Shown here piece by piece: positions 41,523 through 50,125 of a DNA stretch of 64,000 bases; the stretch's first letter is position 1, and every line of letters starts with the position of its first letter. Made by a program: the position numbers and the translations under genes. Source of the stretch: JADMIH01 sp035274425 (GTDB lineage Bacteria; Chloroflexota; Chloroflexia; QHBQ01; JADMIH01). Below the pieces are notes generated by a model. That model saw only the letters and a list, made by a program, of their open reading frames with translations. It did no database searches and had not been told where the DNA came from. The DNA lies in assembly GCA_035274425.1 (NCBI GenBank), contig DATEOC010000081.1:1-64000 (forward strand). Direction: 5' to 3'.

Positions 41523-41653
41523 GAAACGTGAAACGTGATGAATTAATCACAAAGGACACAAAGACACAAAGAACACAAAGGTTTTTATTGATTTACTATT
41601 ATTACGCATCACGCATCACGCATCACGCATCACGTTCCGTCGTCCTTCGTCCA
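41523..41653. repeat. Heptanucleotide arrays in the metH leader
   Basis: Several classes in a row: AACGTGA, ACACAAAG-type (8-9 nt), ACGCATC (x4) and GTCCTTC, between the riboswitch terminator and the metH ribosome site. Confidence 0.9.
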
Positions 41654-41669
41654 TTGAGAGGAGCCGCCT

Positions 41670-44600
41670 GTGACCACAAAAACATACCTGGATAGCCTCA
41701 GCGAGCGCGTGCTCATATTCGACGGCGCGATGGGCACCTCAGTGCAGCGATACAATCTCACACCGGAGGAGTTCGGAGGTGCTCGCCTCGAGGGGTGCAA
41801 CGACTACCTGTGCGTCACCAACCCGCGCGTCATAGAGGAGATACAGGCGTCGTACCTCGAAGCGGGAGCGGACGTGCTGGAGACCGCCACCTTCGGAAGC
41901 ACGCGTCTCAAGCTAGATGAGTACGGCATAGGTGATGAAGTCTACCATCAGAATTTCACAGCGGCGCAGCTCGCCCGCAAGCTGGCGGACTCCTATTCTA
42001 CTCCTTCCAGGCCGAGGTACGTGGCCGGTTCGATGGGTCCGACCGGCTTCCTCCCCTCCGCAGATGACCCCACCCTCTCCAACGTTACGTACCAGCAACT
42101 CAAAGCCGTTTACAAGGAGCAGGCAAAACCGCTCATTGAGGGCGGCTGCGACCTCCTCATTATCGAGACGGTGCAGGACATCCTTGAGCTGAAGGCGGCC
42201 ATCAACGGCGCTGTAGAATATTTCAGGGAGAGCGGGCGCGTTGTGCCCATCCAGGCCCAGGTAACGCTCGACACGTCGGGCCGGATGCTCCTCGGCACCG
42301 ACATAGTAGCTGCGCTGACTACCCTCGCATCGCTGCCTGTGCAAGTGATCGGATTGAACTGCTCTACAGGGCCGGAGCACATGCGCGAGCCGATCCGCTT
42401 CCTGGGAGAGAATTGTCCGCGCTGGGTCTCTTGCATACCTAACGCGGGGCTTCCCATCAACGTTGGCGGTCAGGCGGTCTACCCTCTGGAGCCGGAGCCG
42501 ATGGCCCGCGCCCTGTACGAGTTCGTGACTCAGTTCGGCGTCAGTGTGGTGGGCGGATGTTGCGGGACGGGGCCGGAGCATATACGTGCCCTCGTTGAGG
42601 CGGTCAGGAGCAATCGCCCGCAGACGTCGCGCCCCTCTTATCTGGAAGCCAGGGTCTCAAGCGGCATCCGCGCCACACCTCTCCGGCAAGAGCCTGCGCC
42701 TTTGATCGTCGGGGAGCGTGTCAATGCGCAAGGCTCCCGCAAGGTAAAACGACTCCTCTTGGCGGACGATTATGATGCCGTCGTACAGGTAGGGCGCGAG
42801 CAGGCCGAGGGTGGCGCACATGTGTTGGACGTGCAGGTTGCCCTGACCGAACGTCCGGACGAAGACGGCATGATGCGCAAGCTCGTAAAGAAGCTGAGCA
42901 TGGCGGTCGACTCTCCCCTCGTGATTGACACCACAGAGGTGTCCACGATGAAGACGGCGCTGGAAGTGTACCCGGGCCGGGCGATACTCAACTCGATCAA
43001 TATGGAGCGCGGGCGCGAAAAGATCGAAGCGGTGCTCCCCTTCGCGGTTGAGCACGGGGCCGCAGTAATCGCCCTTACCATAGATGAAGTTGGCATGGCG
43101 CACACAGCGGACCACAAGGTGCAGGTTGCCCGCATTATGTACGACATCGCCACTCAGGAATACGGCATGACCGCCGATTCCCTGATCTTCGACGTGCTGA
43201 CATTCCCCGTAACCACCGGGCAGGAAGACCTCGCACGCTCCGCCATCGAGACGCTTGAGGGCATCAGGCGGGTCAAGCGTGAGTGCCCAGGCGCATTTAC
43301 CGTCCTCGGCGTGAGCAACGTATCGTTCGGGATAGACCCCCATGCGCGAGCGGTCTTGAACTCCGTTTTCCTCCACCATGCCGTACAGGCAGGGCTGGAC
43401 CTCGCGATTGTGAACCCCGCGCATATCACTCCTTATGCTGAAGTACCGGAAGAGGAGCGGCGCCTCGCCGACAACCTGCTGGAAAATAAGCCCAATGCGC
43501 TGCCCGAATATATCGCCTACTTCGAGGTCAATAAGCCATCGAATGACGAAGGACGCAAGGCGAAGGAGGACGAGCAGTGGCTCAGCATGAGCGTAGAGGA
43601 GAAGATACATTTCCAGATACTCCACCGCAGGAGGGAAGGGATCGAAGTGCTTCTAGAGGAGGCGCTGCAAAAGCAGGATGCGGTAGGCGTCCTCAATAAC
43701 GTGCTCCTCCCTGCGATGAAGGACGTTGGCGACAAGTTCGGCGCTGGCGAGCTTATCTTGCCTTTCGTGCTGCAATCGGCGGAAGTTATGAAGCGCGCCG
43801 TCGCCCACCTCGAACAGTACTTTGAGAAGAAAGAGGGCTATACGAAAGGGCGGGTCGTCCTGGCGACGGTCTTTGGCGACGTTCACGACATAGGCAAGAG
43901 CTTGGTGAACACCATCCTGACCAATAACGGCTACACGACCTACGACCTGGGCAAGCAGGTGCCCCTGAACGTCATCATCGACAAAGCTGTGGAGGTTGAG
44001 GCGACGGCGATTGGCCTGAGCGCGCTCCTGGTATCCACGTCTAAGCAGATGCCTCTCTGCGTGCAGGAGCTGCATAAGCGCGGGCTGGACTATCCAGTGC
44101 TGGTGGGGGGCGCGGCCATCAACAGGCCATTCGGCTATCGAATCGGCTTCGTTGGTGAAGGGGCAGATGAGAGGTACGGCCCTGGCGTCTATTACTGTCG
44201 CGACGCCTTCGAGGGCCTCGATACGATGGAGGTGCTGACCGACAACGCGCAACGCGACGCCTATATAGAGAAGAAGCACCAAGAAGCGCGCCTGGCCCGT
44301 GAGCGCGAGCAGAGCGCGAGTGAGGCGACCCAAATTACCACACCTGACGTTGCGCGCTCGAACGTGCGCCAGGATATACCTGTTCCTACACCACCCTTCT
44401 GGGGCTATCGCGTCCTAGACCAGCGACATATCCCCCTAGATGAGGTATTCGACTGCCTCGATTTGAAGTCGCTTTTCAGGCTGTCGTGGGGCGCGCACAA
44501 GCTACATGGGGCAGACTACCAGCGCGTGGTCGAAGCGGAGTTGATGCCTCGATTGCATAGGATGCAGGCCGAGATGCGCGGCAGGCAAATCCTCACACCG

Positions 44601-45287
44601 AAGGTGATCTATGGTTACTTCCCTTGCCAGTCCGAACGGAACGACCTTCTCGTCTACGATCCTGACACGGCAAATACAAGTAACGGTTCTCAATCCAAAA
44701 TCCAAAATCCAAAATCCAAAATCCATCCCAAAATCCGCTTCACCTTTCCGCGCCAGCCTGACCGCGAGCGGCTCTGCCTGGCCGACTATTACGCTTCGGT
44801 AGAGTCGGGCAAGATGGACGTAGTGCCTTTGCAAGTGGTAACGATGGGGGACCGGGCAAGCGAGGTCTTCATGCAGATGCAGAAGGCGGGAGATTATTCA
44901 GAGGGTTACTACATCTACGGTCTGAGCGTAGCCCTGGCCGAGGCGCTTGCTGAGTGGACCCACAACCTCGTGAGGCGTGAGCTTGGCCTCCCTGAAGGCC
45001 AGGGACGGCGCTACTCCTGGGGCTATCCCGCCTGCCCCGACCCCACCGAGCAAGTGAAGCTCCTACAGGTCCTCCCCGCCGAGAAGATAGGCGTGAGCCT
45101 CACGGAAGGGTCTGTGCTCGTCCCTGAGCAATCAACCGCCGCGTTGGTAGCGCACCACCCGCAAGCGAAGTATTACACAACTCGCCCGCTCAATCGAGGC
45201 CGCACGCTCACTGACGAGGAGGAGGAAGCGGAGGGGAAGGGGTACGTCGAGCCTGGGGCTGCATCTGAGGTAGCCGGGGTAGCTTAG
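41670..45287 (+). CDS. metH: Cobalamin-dependent methionine synthase
   Basis: Methylates homocysteine with methyltetrahydrofolate through cobalamin. GTG start at 41670 with AGAGGAG upstream; 1205 residues. Domains in order: homocysteine-binding barrel with zinc ligands (GLNCS, GGCCGT), pterin-binding barrel (PLIVGERVNAQGSRK), cobalamin cap and Rossmann domain with DVHDIGKSL, lower-ligand His739, and the SAM-binding reactivation domain (RFTFPRQPDRERLCLADYY, RRYSWGYPACPD). Heptanucleotide repeats add NDEGRKAKEDEQ (~626-637) in the linker before the cap and SKIQNPK-SKIHPK (~1009-1021) in a reactivation-domain loop. Full-length, so self-reactivation is expected. Confidence 0.98.
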   Translation: MTTKTYLDSLSERVLIFDGAMGTSVQRYNLTPEEFGGARLEGCNDYLCVTNPRVIEEIQASYLEAGADVLETATFGSTRLKLDEYGIGDEVYHQNFTAAQLARKLADSYSTPSRPRYVAGSMGPTGFLPSADDPTLSNVTYQQLKAVYKEQAKPLIEGGCDLLIIETVQDILELKAAINGAVEYFRESGRVVPIQAQVTLDTSGRMLLGTDIVAALTTLASLPVQVIGLNCSTGPEHMREPIRFLGENCPRWVSCIPNAGLPINVGGQAVYPLEPEPMARALYEFVTQFGVSVVGGCCGTGPEHIRALVEAVRSNRPQTSRPSYLEARVSSGIRATPLRQEPAPLIVGERVNAQGSRKVKRLLLADDYDAVVQVGREQAEGGAHVLDVQVALTERPDEDGMMRKLVKKLSMAVDSPLVIDTTEVSTMKTALEVYPGRAILNSINMERGREKIEAVLPFAVEHGAAVIALTIDEVGMAHTADHKVQVARIMYDIATQEYGMTADSLIFDVLTFPVTTGQEDLARSAIETLEGIRRVKRECPGAFTVLGVSNVSFGIDPHARAVLNSVFLHHAVQAGLDLAIVNPAHITPYAEVPEEERRLADNLLENKPNALPEYIAYFEVNKPSNDEGRKAKEDEQWLSMSVEEKIHFQILHRRREGIEVLLEEALQKQDAVGVLNNVLLPAMKDVGDKFGAGELILPFVLQSAEVMKRAVAHLEQYFEKKEGYTKGRVVLATVFGDVHDIGKSLVNTILTNNGYTTYDLGKQVPLNVIIDKAVEVEATAIGLSALLVSTSKQMPLCVQELHKRGLDYPVLVGGAAINRPFGYRIGFVGEGADERYGPGVYYCRDAFEGLDTMEVLTDNAQRDAYIEKKHQEARLAREREQSASEATQITTPDVARSNVRQDIPVPTPPFWGYRVLDQRHIPLDEVFDCLDLKSLFRLSWGAHKLHGADYQRVVEAELMPRLHRMQAEMRGRQILTPKVIYGYFPCQSERNDLLVYDPDTANTSNGSQSKIQNPKSKIHPKIRFTFPRQPDRERLCLADYYASVESGKMDVVPLQVVTMGDRASEVFMQMQKAGDYSEGYYIYGLSVALAEALAEWTHNLVRRELGLPEGQGRRYSWGYPACPDPTEQVKLLQVLPAEKIGVSLTEGSVLVPEQSTAALVAHHPQAKYYTTRPLNRGRTLTDEEEEAEGKGYVEPGAASEVAGVA
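43543..43575. repeat. Degenerate GACGAAG heptamers inside metH
   Basis: About four GACGAAG/GACGCAA-type units in frame at a domain linker. Weaker than the other arrays. Confidence 0.6.
44692..44734. repeat. ATCCAAA heptamers inside metH
   Basis: Five or six units of AATCCAA, in frame, encoding SKIQNPKSKIHPK. Confidence 0.95.
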
Positions 45288-45365
45288 GTACTAGCTATCA
45301 AAGGATGTATAGTCAGTCTCATAAGGAGCGCCCGCATAACGTGCCCGTATGACGGAGGGTATATT

Positions 45366-45611
45366 GTGGCTAATGTGATTGAAGCAACCTTTGATGGCAA
45401 AGTGTTATGCCCCGATGAGCCATTAAAGCTGGAGCCCAATACTCGTGTACGCCTTGTTATAGAAGAGGTCTTGCCAGCTGCTGATAAGACCTCTTCCTTC
45501 CTGGATACCGCGTTATCGTTAAAGCTTGACGGCCCACCTGACTGGTCGGTCAATATTGACCGCTACCTGTATGGGGATTTGCAAGGTGATACAGCAGATG
45601 AGGCGGAATGA
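45366..45611 (+). CDS. AF2212-like (DUF104) antitoxin, orphan
   Basis: 81 residues from a GTG start with GGAGGG upstream. The N-terminal half, VIEATFDGKVLCPDEPLKLE followed by NTRVRLVIEE, is the DUF104 antitoxin strand motif; the C-terminal half (SSFLDTALSLKLDGPPDWS) would be the toxin-binding part. Such antitoxins pair with PIN-domain RNases encoded immediately downstream with overlapping stop and start. Here that start overlap is present, but the toxin frame stops after eight codons. Confidence 0.85.
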   Translation: MANVIEATFDGKVLCPDEPLKLEPNTRVRLVIEEVLPAADKTSSFLDTALSLKLDGPPDWSVNIDRYLYGDLQGDTADEAE

Positions 45612-45634
45612 TGCCAGGTGAAGTCCTCTTGTAG
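45608..45634 (+). pseudogene. Stub of a PIN-domain toxin
   Basis: ATGATG overlaps the antitoxin stop (AATGATG). The frame reads MMPGEVLL then TAG. PIN toxins of this pairing start with a short beta strand of this kind (VLLDTN...), so this looks like the first codons of a deleted toxin. The rest of the gene is missing; the next gene's 3' end begins at 45646. Confidence 0.5.
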
Positions 45635-45645
45635 CTCATCGCCAA

Positions 45646-46944
45646 TTATCTAAAGTGACGCGCGTGCTGCGACTTTGCATAGAAGTAGAAATTCGATATG
45701 TAAAATGTGCCCCTGGTGGAAATAGTGAGAGAATCTATCGGTTGAAGCGCAATAAGGCCAAAGAAGTCGCTATCCGGTAAAAATGATACACCTGATACTC
45801 TGTGAATCGTCCCATCGCTTAGCGTAACCTCAAAAGTGGCCTTCTCCAGTCCTTGCTGATATGTGAGAGCTAATGCGTAAATATCGTTTGAGAATTCATA
45901 AGTGCTATCCTTTCCCATTGAGCGTAAGCTGACATCGCCTCTATTTATTTGCCGCGGCGTACTTTCGCTTAGCTTTATAGCAGTGGGGTAATGGCTTATC
46001 TGTACGGTCTTCGAGTCAGCTATATGTTCGATTAGGTGATGAGAACGTGCAAGCTCACGTAATGTCCTGATTTCATCAACGATGCTCAATGTGCTGGTCC
46101 GTCGGAGACCAGTTTGTCGATCAACTCCTAGTTGTGCAATCTTCTCAAAGATGGTGCCTGTTCGCTCGTCTATGAAGCCCTTTAGCTCGACTGTTTGCTC
46201 ATTGATAATCTTCCTGACTGTATCTTCGATATTACCCAATGCCGTGATGAGGCTGGATTCGCTACCTCTAGGGTTGGTCTCCAACTGGCGCTTCCAGAGG
46301 ACTAGCTCGGTCAAGAGGACCTGTGCTCCCTTAGAATCATGCTTCAGTTCCTCGATGCCAGACTCTAGTTCTGCCAGGAATAGGAGTTGAATAGCATTTC
46401 GCGCCTTGTCGTTGGTCTTTAGTTCCTCGATGAAAAACCTTGCTAGCTCGTCAGCAAAGCGGTCGCGCATGTAACCCGCAAGTAGTTTATCTTCGTCGTG
46501 GATGAATAGTTCTATGTGCTGACTGAGGTTGTTACGTGCCTCGTTCGCGTTCGCCCCTACCAGGTCGCGTATGTTTCCTTCATTTTCGGCCTCAGCGAAC
46601 AGTGTGTCGAACCCGTTGAGCAGTTCAGCAAAGACATCCTTGATAACTCGTCCCTCATCCCGCCCTGGGGATGGAGGATAATCTTTGCGATAGTCTCTCT
46701 CCAGTTGCTCGAGTGCGTGCTTGTAGGCTTGCTTCAGGGCGTTTCTGATGTCTGGGTTGACAAGCCACTTCTTGCCCACACGCCCCGATACGGCCCTTGC
46801 ACCCCACTGTAGGATATTGGAGATAAGGTCGCCGCCGACACCAAATACGAAGGCTGCTACACCTGGGTTCAGGCAAAGCGTGCCTGCGTACAAGGCCGCG
46901 CTGGCTGCGATAGCGGTTGCAATTTGCTCTTTGTTTCTAGACAT
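45646..46944 (-). CDS. Unrecognised membrane-associated protein with helical and C-terminal beta domains
   Basis: 432 residues, CAGGAG before the ATG. Residues ~8-45 contain one or two hydrophobic helices (IAASAALYAGTLCLNPGVAAF). Residues ~60-290 are helical and charged (FFIEELKTNDKARNAIQLLF, VLLTELVLWKRQLETN, KIINEQTVELKGFIDERTG), partly coiled coil. The last ~130 residues look like a beta-sandwich (FEVTLSDGTIHRVSGVSF, DFFGLIALQPIDSLTISTRG) of the kind that binds sugars or mediates contacts. No catalytic motif. AT-richer than neighbours and next to a broken toxin-antitoxin pair, so possibly an acquired defence or stress gene; function unknown. Confidence 0.7.
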   Translation of the reverse strand: MSRNKEQIATAIAASAALYAGTLCLNPGVAAFVFGVGGDLISNILQWGARAVSGRVGKKWLVNPDIRNALKQAYKHALEQLERDYRKDYPPSPGRDEGRVIKDVFAELLNGFDTLFAEAENEGNIRDLVGANANEARNNLSQHIELFIHDEDKLLAGYMRDRFADELARFFIEELKTNDKARNAIQLLFLAELESGIEELKHDSKGAQVLLTELVLWKRQLETNPRGSESSLITALGNIEDTVRKIINEQTVELKGFIDERTGTIFEKIAQLGVDRQTGLRRTSTLSIVDEIRTLRELARSHHLIEHIADSKTVQISHYPTAIKLSESTPRQINRGDVSLRSMGKDSTYEFSNDIYALALTYQQGLEKATFEVTLSDGTIHRVSGVSFLPDSDFFGLIALQPIDSLTISTRGTFYISNFYFYAKSQHARHFR

Positions 46945-47054
46945 GAGAAGGCTCCTGAGTGCGATACTTGGTCAAATTATATCCGGCTCCAAGTGACTTG
47001 TGAAGTCTCACTCTAATGTCGCGAAATTCGCTGTAGGAAACATCCCGCCGCGCG

Positions 47055-47063
47055 TGGTATAAT
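47055..47063 (+). promoter_or_regulatory. dnaX extended -10
   Basis: TGGTATAAT, an extended -10 element 45 nt upstream of ATG 47109. Confidence 0.6.
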
Positions 47064-47108
47064 ACCCGCGCAGTTATTATCATTTACTTCAGCGAGCTAT
47101 AGCCCTGC

Positions 47109-48971
47109 ATGTCAGCTTCTACCTCCCTCTACCGTAAATACCGCTCACAGACCTTCGACGAGCTTGTCGGCCAGGAGCCCGTGGTGCGTACCCTCAAGAA
47201 CGCCATCGCTTCCGGGCGCATCTCCCATGCCTACCTCTTCACAGGCCCGCGAGGCGTCGGCAAGACCAGCGCGGCACGCCTCCTCGCCAGGGCAGCAAAC
47301 TGCCTCTCCGAGGGGCCGGACAAGCCATGCAACGAATGCGCCAACTGCACAGCAGCCAACCGTGACATCGCCACCGACCTGATCGAGATAGACGCGGCGT
47401 CCAACACGGGCGTTGACAACATACGTGAGGTAATCGAGCGCGCCAACTTCGCCCCTTCAGTCTGGAACACGAAGTTCTATATTGTGGATGAAGTGCATAT
47501 GCTCAGCATATCGGCCTTCAACGCGCTTCTCAAGACGCTCGAAGAGCCTCCCCCCCATACCGCCTTTATCCTCGCAACAACCGAAGTCCACAAGGTGCCC
47601 GCCACAGTGGCTTCACGCTGCCAGCGCTTCGATTTTCGCAGGGTGCCGCTCGACGCTATGGTCGCGAGGCTGGAGCATATCTGCAAGCAGGAAGATATCC
47701 CCGCCGAGAGGGAGGCCCTGGAGCTTGTCGCTCGCCATGCGACCGGCTCGTTGCGTGATGCAGAGTCGCTATTGGACCAGCTGCGCGTATTCGCCGAGGA
47801 AAGCATTACGCTTGAGAGCGTGCAATCTCTACTGGGGTCGTCAGGCTCTAAAGAGGTAGCTGAGTTCATAGACAGCCTTATTGCCGGGGACCTTGCGACG
47901 GGGCTTCGGCACATCAACCGCGTGCTGGATGACGGCCTCGACCTGCGGCAGTTCAACAGACAGATAGTCGAGTACCTGCGCGGACTGATGCTCGTCAAGA
48001 CGGGGGCGGCCTCCGGCGAGTCGTCAATGCTCGACGTAACGGAGGAGATAAAGTGGCAGATGCGCGCACAAGCGGAGCGGGTTACAGTGCCGGACCTGTT
48101 GCGCTGGGTGCAAGCCTTCGCCGAGGCGGACGCCGGGTTGCGTTCGACAGCGTACCGCCAGTTACCATTGGAGATGGGGCTTGTGAAGGCGGTTCTCAAG
48201 CCAACTGAGGCTACGGAGTTGTACCAGGTCCGTGAACGGAGTGTGGAACTTGCAGCTGCGGTTGAGCAGGTAGCAGTGACCCCTCGCGTACAGCCACGCC
48301 AACCTGATGACCGGCGCGAGGCTGCACCCAGCACGCGGCAGGTTCGCCCCGATGCTGTCGCCGGGCCAATTCACACTCCGGAGCCTGCATCCCCGCCCCC
48401 CCCTATCCACATGGAAATGAATCTCCCTGTACAACCCGCCCATGAGCCTGTTCAGGCGACTACCCGTGCAGGCGCTGCCGAGGAAACTGAGGATAGTGTG
48501 GAGCTACGCTCCGAGAGGGCAGCGACAGATAGTGACGAGTTGCGTCGTTTGCAGGAATTGTGGGGTAAGGTCGTTGACCAAATAAACGCGCGAGCCAAAC
48601 CTATAGCGGCAGCATTTCGCGATAATGACCGCGTGCGTCCGCATAGCGTGATCGGCAACACAGTTACCCTTAGCTTCCGATATCCGATCCAGGCCGACAG
48701 GGCAAAGCAGGAGCCTTCGCGAGGTATAATTGAAAACGCGATAGGCCGCGTGCTTGGTTACCCTGTACGCGTAGAAAGTGTACTTTTCGAGCAAGCTGGC
48801 GGCTCGAACGACGCCGGCAACCTGGCAGGGACGGGGAACGGGAGTAATGGGCCTTCGGCTGCGGGTGGCACAGCACGCTCCGCACGCCCGGCGCAATCGC
48901 CCTATGAGACCACACGTGGCAAGGCTGCCATGAATATTTTTGGCATCGATAAGTTCGAAGACCCCCAGTAG
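47109..48971 (+). CDS. dnaX: DNA polymerase III subunits gamma/tau
   Basis: Clamp-loader ATPase subunit, 620 residues. AAA+ core opens with LYRKYRSQTFDELVGQEPVV, Walker A TGPRGVGKTS (45-54), zinc module Cys65, 74, 77, 80 (CNECANC), Walker B FYIVDEVHMLS, sensor ILATTEVHKVPATVASRCQRF. Collar domain, then a Pro/Ala/Glu-rich region and the tau-like C-terminal domain (LQELWGKVVDQINARAKPIAAA). I see no slippery A-run with a hairpin, so a gamma form by frameshifting is not indicated. Followed by ebfC. Confidence 0.97.
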   Translation: MSASTSLYRKYRSQTFDELVGQEPVVRTLKNAIASGRISHAYLFTGPRGVGKTSAARLLARAANCLSEGPDKPCNECANCTAANRDIATDLIEIDAASNTGVDNIREVIERANFAPSVWNTKFYIVDEVHMLSISAFNALLKTLEEPPPHTAFILATTEVHKVPATVASRCQRFDFRRVPLDAMVARLEHICKQEDIPAEREALELVARHATGSLRDAESLLDQLRVFAEESITLESVQSLLGSSGSKEVAEFIDSLIAGDLATGLRHINRVLDDGLDLRQFNRQIVEYLRGLMLVKTGAASGESSMLDVTEEIKWQMRAQAERVTVPDLLRWVQAFAEADAGLRSTAYRQLPLEMGLVKAVLKPTEATELYQVRERSVELAAAVEQVAVTPRVQPRQPDDRREAAPSTRQVRPDAVAGPIHTPEPASPPPPIHMEMNLPVQPAHEPVQATTRAGAAEETEDSVELRSERAATDSDELRRLQELWGKVVDQINARAKPIAAAFRDNDRVRPHSVIGNTVTLSFRYPIQADRAKQEPSRGIIENAIGRVLGYPVRVESVLFEQAGGSNDAGNLAGTGNGSNGPSAAGGTARSARPAQSPYETTRGKAAMNIFGIDKFEDPQ

Positions 48972-48984
48972 GAGACATTGCAGT

Positions 48985-49290
48985 ATGGACCCGAGAATGA
49001 TGAAGCAGATGCAGCAAATGCAGAATAAGATGCTCAAAGCCCAGGAAGAGCTGGCCAATGAGTCGGTTACGGCGACATCAGGCGGCGGTGCCGTCACAGT
49101 CAAGATGAACGGCCACCATGAGGTCCTTGAAGTAATGCTAGACCCTGACGCCGTAAGCCCGGACGACGTTGAGATGCTCCAGGATATGCTCGTCGCTGCC
49201 TTCAATGAGGCCCTTACGAAGGCGCAGGATATGGCACAAAAGAAGATGAGCGCTATTACGGGGGGATTGAATATACCTGGATTGTTCTAG
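48985..49290 (+). CDS. ebfC: YbaB/EbfC nucleoid-associated protein
   Basis: 101-residue DNA-binding protein that forms tweezer-like dimers. MKQMQQMQNKMLKAQEELA, AVTVKMNGHHEVLEVMLDPD and the C-terminal MSAITGGLNIPGLF are family hallmarks. The start at 48985 is preceded by AGGAG, which overlaps the dnaX stop. dnaX-ebfC is a conserved pair; recR, the usual third gene, is missing. Confidence 0.96.
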   Translation: MDPRMMKQMQQMQNKMLKAQEELANESVTATSGGGAVTVKMNGHHEVLEVMLDPDAVSPDDVEMLQDMLVAAFNEALTKAQDMAQKKMSAITGGLNIPGLF

Positions 49291-49367
49291 CCGGTCACGA
49301 CTGGCTCATAATCGTAGCTGGAGGCGGGAAGCTGATAGCTATCACTCCTGGTTTCAAACAACTTTGT

Positions 49368-49405
49368 CAAACGCGTAGAGTTGCTTTTGCAACCCTGCGC
49401 GTTTG
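49368..49405. terminator. Probable terminator after ebfC
   Basis: CAAACGCG...GTTGC pairs with GCAAC...CGCGTTTG around a TTTT loop; interior mismatches, no clear T-run, so only moderate support. Confidence 0.5.
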
Positions 49406-49455
49406 CCTGCGTAACTAAATATACAAGGCGTTAGTTGGGTCGAAAGGAGCTTCTC

Positions 49456-50094
49456 ATGTTGTTCGGACCTGATGGCCTGTCAAATTTCTTTCTGTTCATG
49501 TTCCTCTTCGGGCTAATCTTCACGATAGTCTCGTTGCTGCTTGGCTTCGCGGATGCGGGCGACGTGCATATCCCGCATATAGGAGGTCACGGGCACGATG
49601 GACATATTGGAAGCCACGACGGCATCGAAGGGCCAAATGTGCTCAATTTGCCGACGATAATGGCATTCATCACCTGGTTCGGTGGGGTCGGCTTTCTACT
49701 GAGGCAGAGCATGGACTTGACCGCCTTTATCGTGGTGCCGGTCGCGGTGGTCAGTGGCCTGGTGGGCGGGGGCATCATGTTCGCGCTCCTGGTGCGGGTA
49801 CTGTGGCCGATGATGACGCCGCCACTAGATACGAAGGACTTTTCGCTGCCCGGCACGCCCGCCAGGGTGGTAAGCTCTATCCGCTCCGGCGGCGTCGGTG
49901 AGATCGTCTATACCAAAGGCGGTGCTCGCTTTACTGCGGGCGCTAAGGGGGTTGATGAGAACCCAATCCCCAAGGGTGCGGAGGTGGTGATATTAAGCTA
50001 TGAGAAGGGCCTGGCACACGTCCGAGGTGTGGATGATTTGCTGCGCGATGAAGTACCGGACGTTTCGGGAGACGAACAGGCAGTCAGCAATTAA
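49456..50094 (+). CDS. NfeD/YuaF-like membrane protein
   Basis: 212 residues from ATG 49456 with AAAGGAG. Three or four membrane helices (FFLFMFLFGLIFTIVSLLLG; FITWFGGVGFLLRQSM; VVPVAVVSGLVGGGIMFALL), then a C-terminal OB-like domain (LPGTPARVVSSIRSGGVGEI, IPKGAEVVILSYEKGLAHV). A His/Gly-rich loop (HIPHIGGHGHDGHIGSHDG) follows the first helix and might bind metal. NfeD proteins act with flotillins in membrane microdomains; the flotillin gene follows by 31 nt. Confidence 0.9.
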   Translation: MLFGPDGLSNFFLFMFLFGLIFTIVSLLLGFADAGDVHIPHIGGHGHDGHIGSHDGIEGPNVLNLPTIMAFITWFGGVGFLLRQSMDLTAFIVVPVAVVSGLVGGGIMFALLVRVLWPMMTPPLDTKDFSLPGTPARVVSSIRSGGVGEIVYTKGGARFTAGAKGVDENPIPKGAEVVILSYEKGLAHVRGVDDLLRDEVPDVSGDEQAVSN

Positions 50095-50125
50095 TCGCTG
50101 CTGCCCAATGTGAAAGGAGATTGCG

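Noticed and set aside
41523..41653. Repeat cluster as a CRISPR array
   Set aside because: Units are 7 nt in direct tandem with no spacers, and no cas genes are in the window.
42657..43625. 322-codon minus-strand frame opposite metH
   Set aside because: Antisense shadow of a certain gene; no ribosome site or recognisable domain.
47109..48971. Programmed frameshift in dnaX for the gamma subunit
   Set aside because: No A6/A7 slippery heptamer with a downstream hairpin is visible near the end of the ATPase domains.
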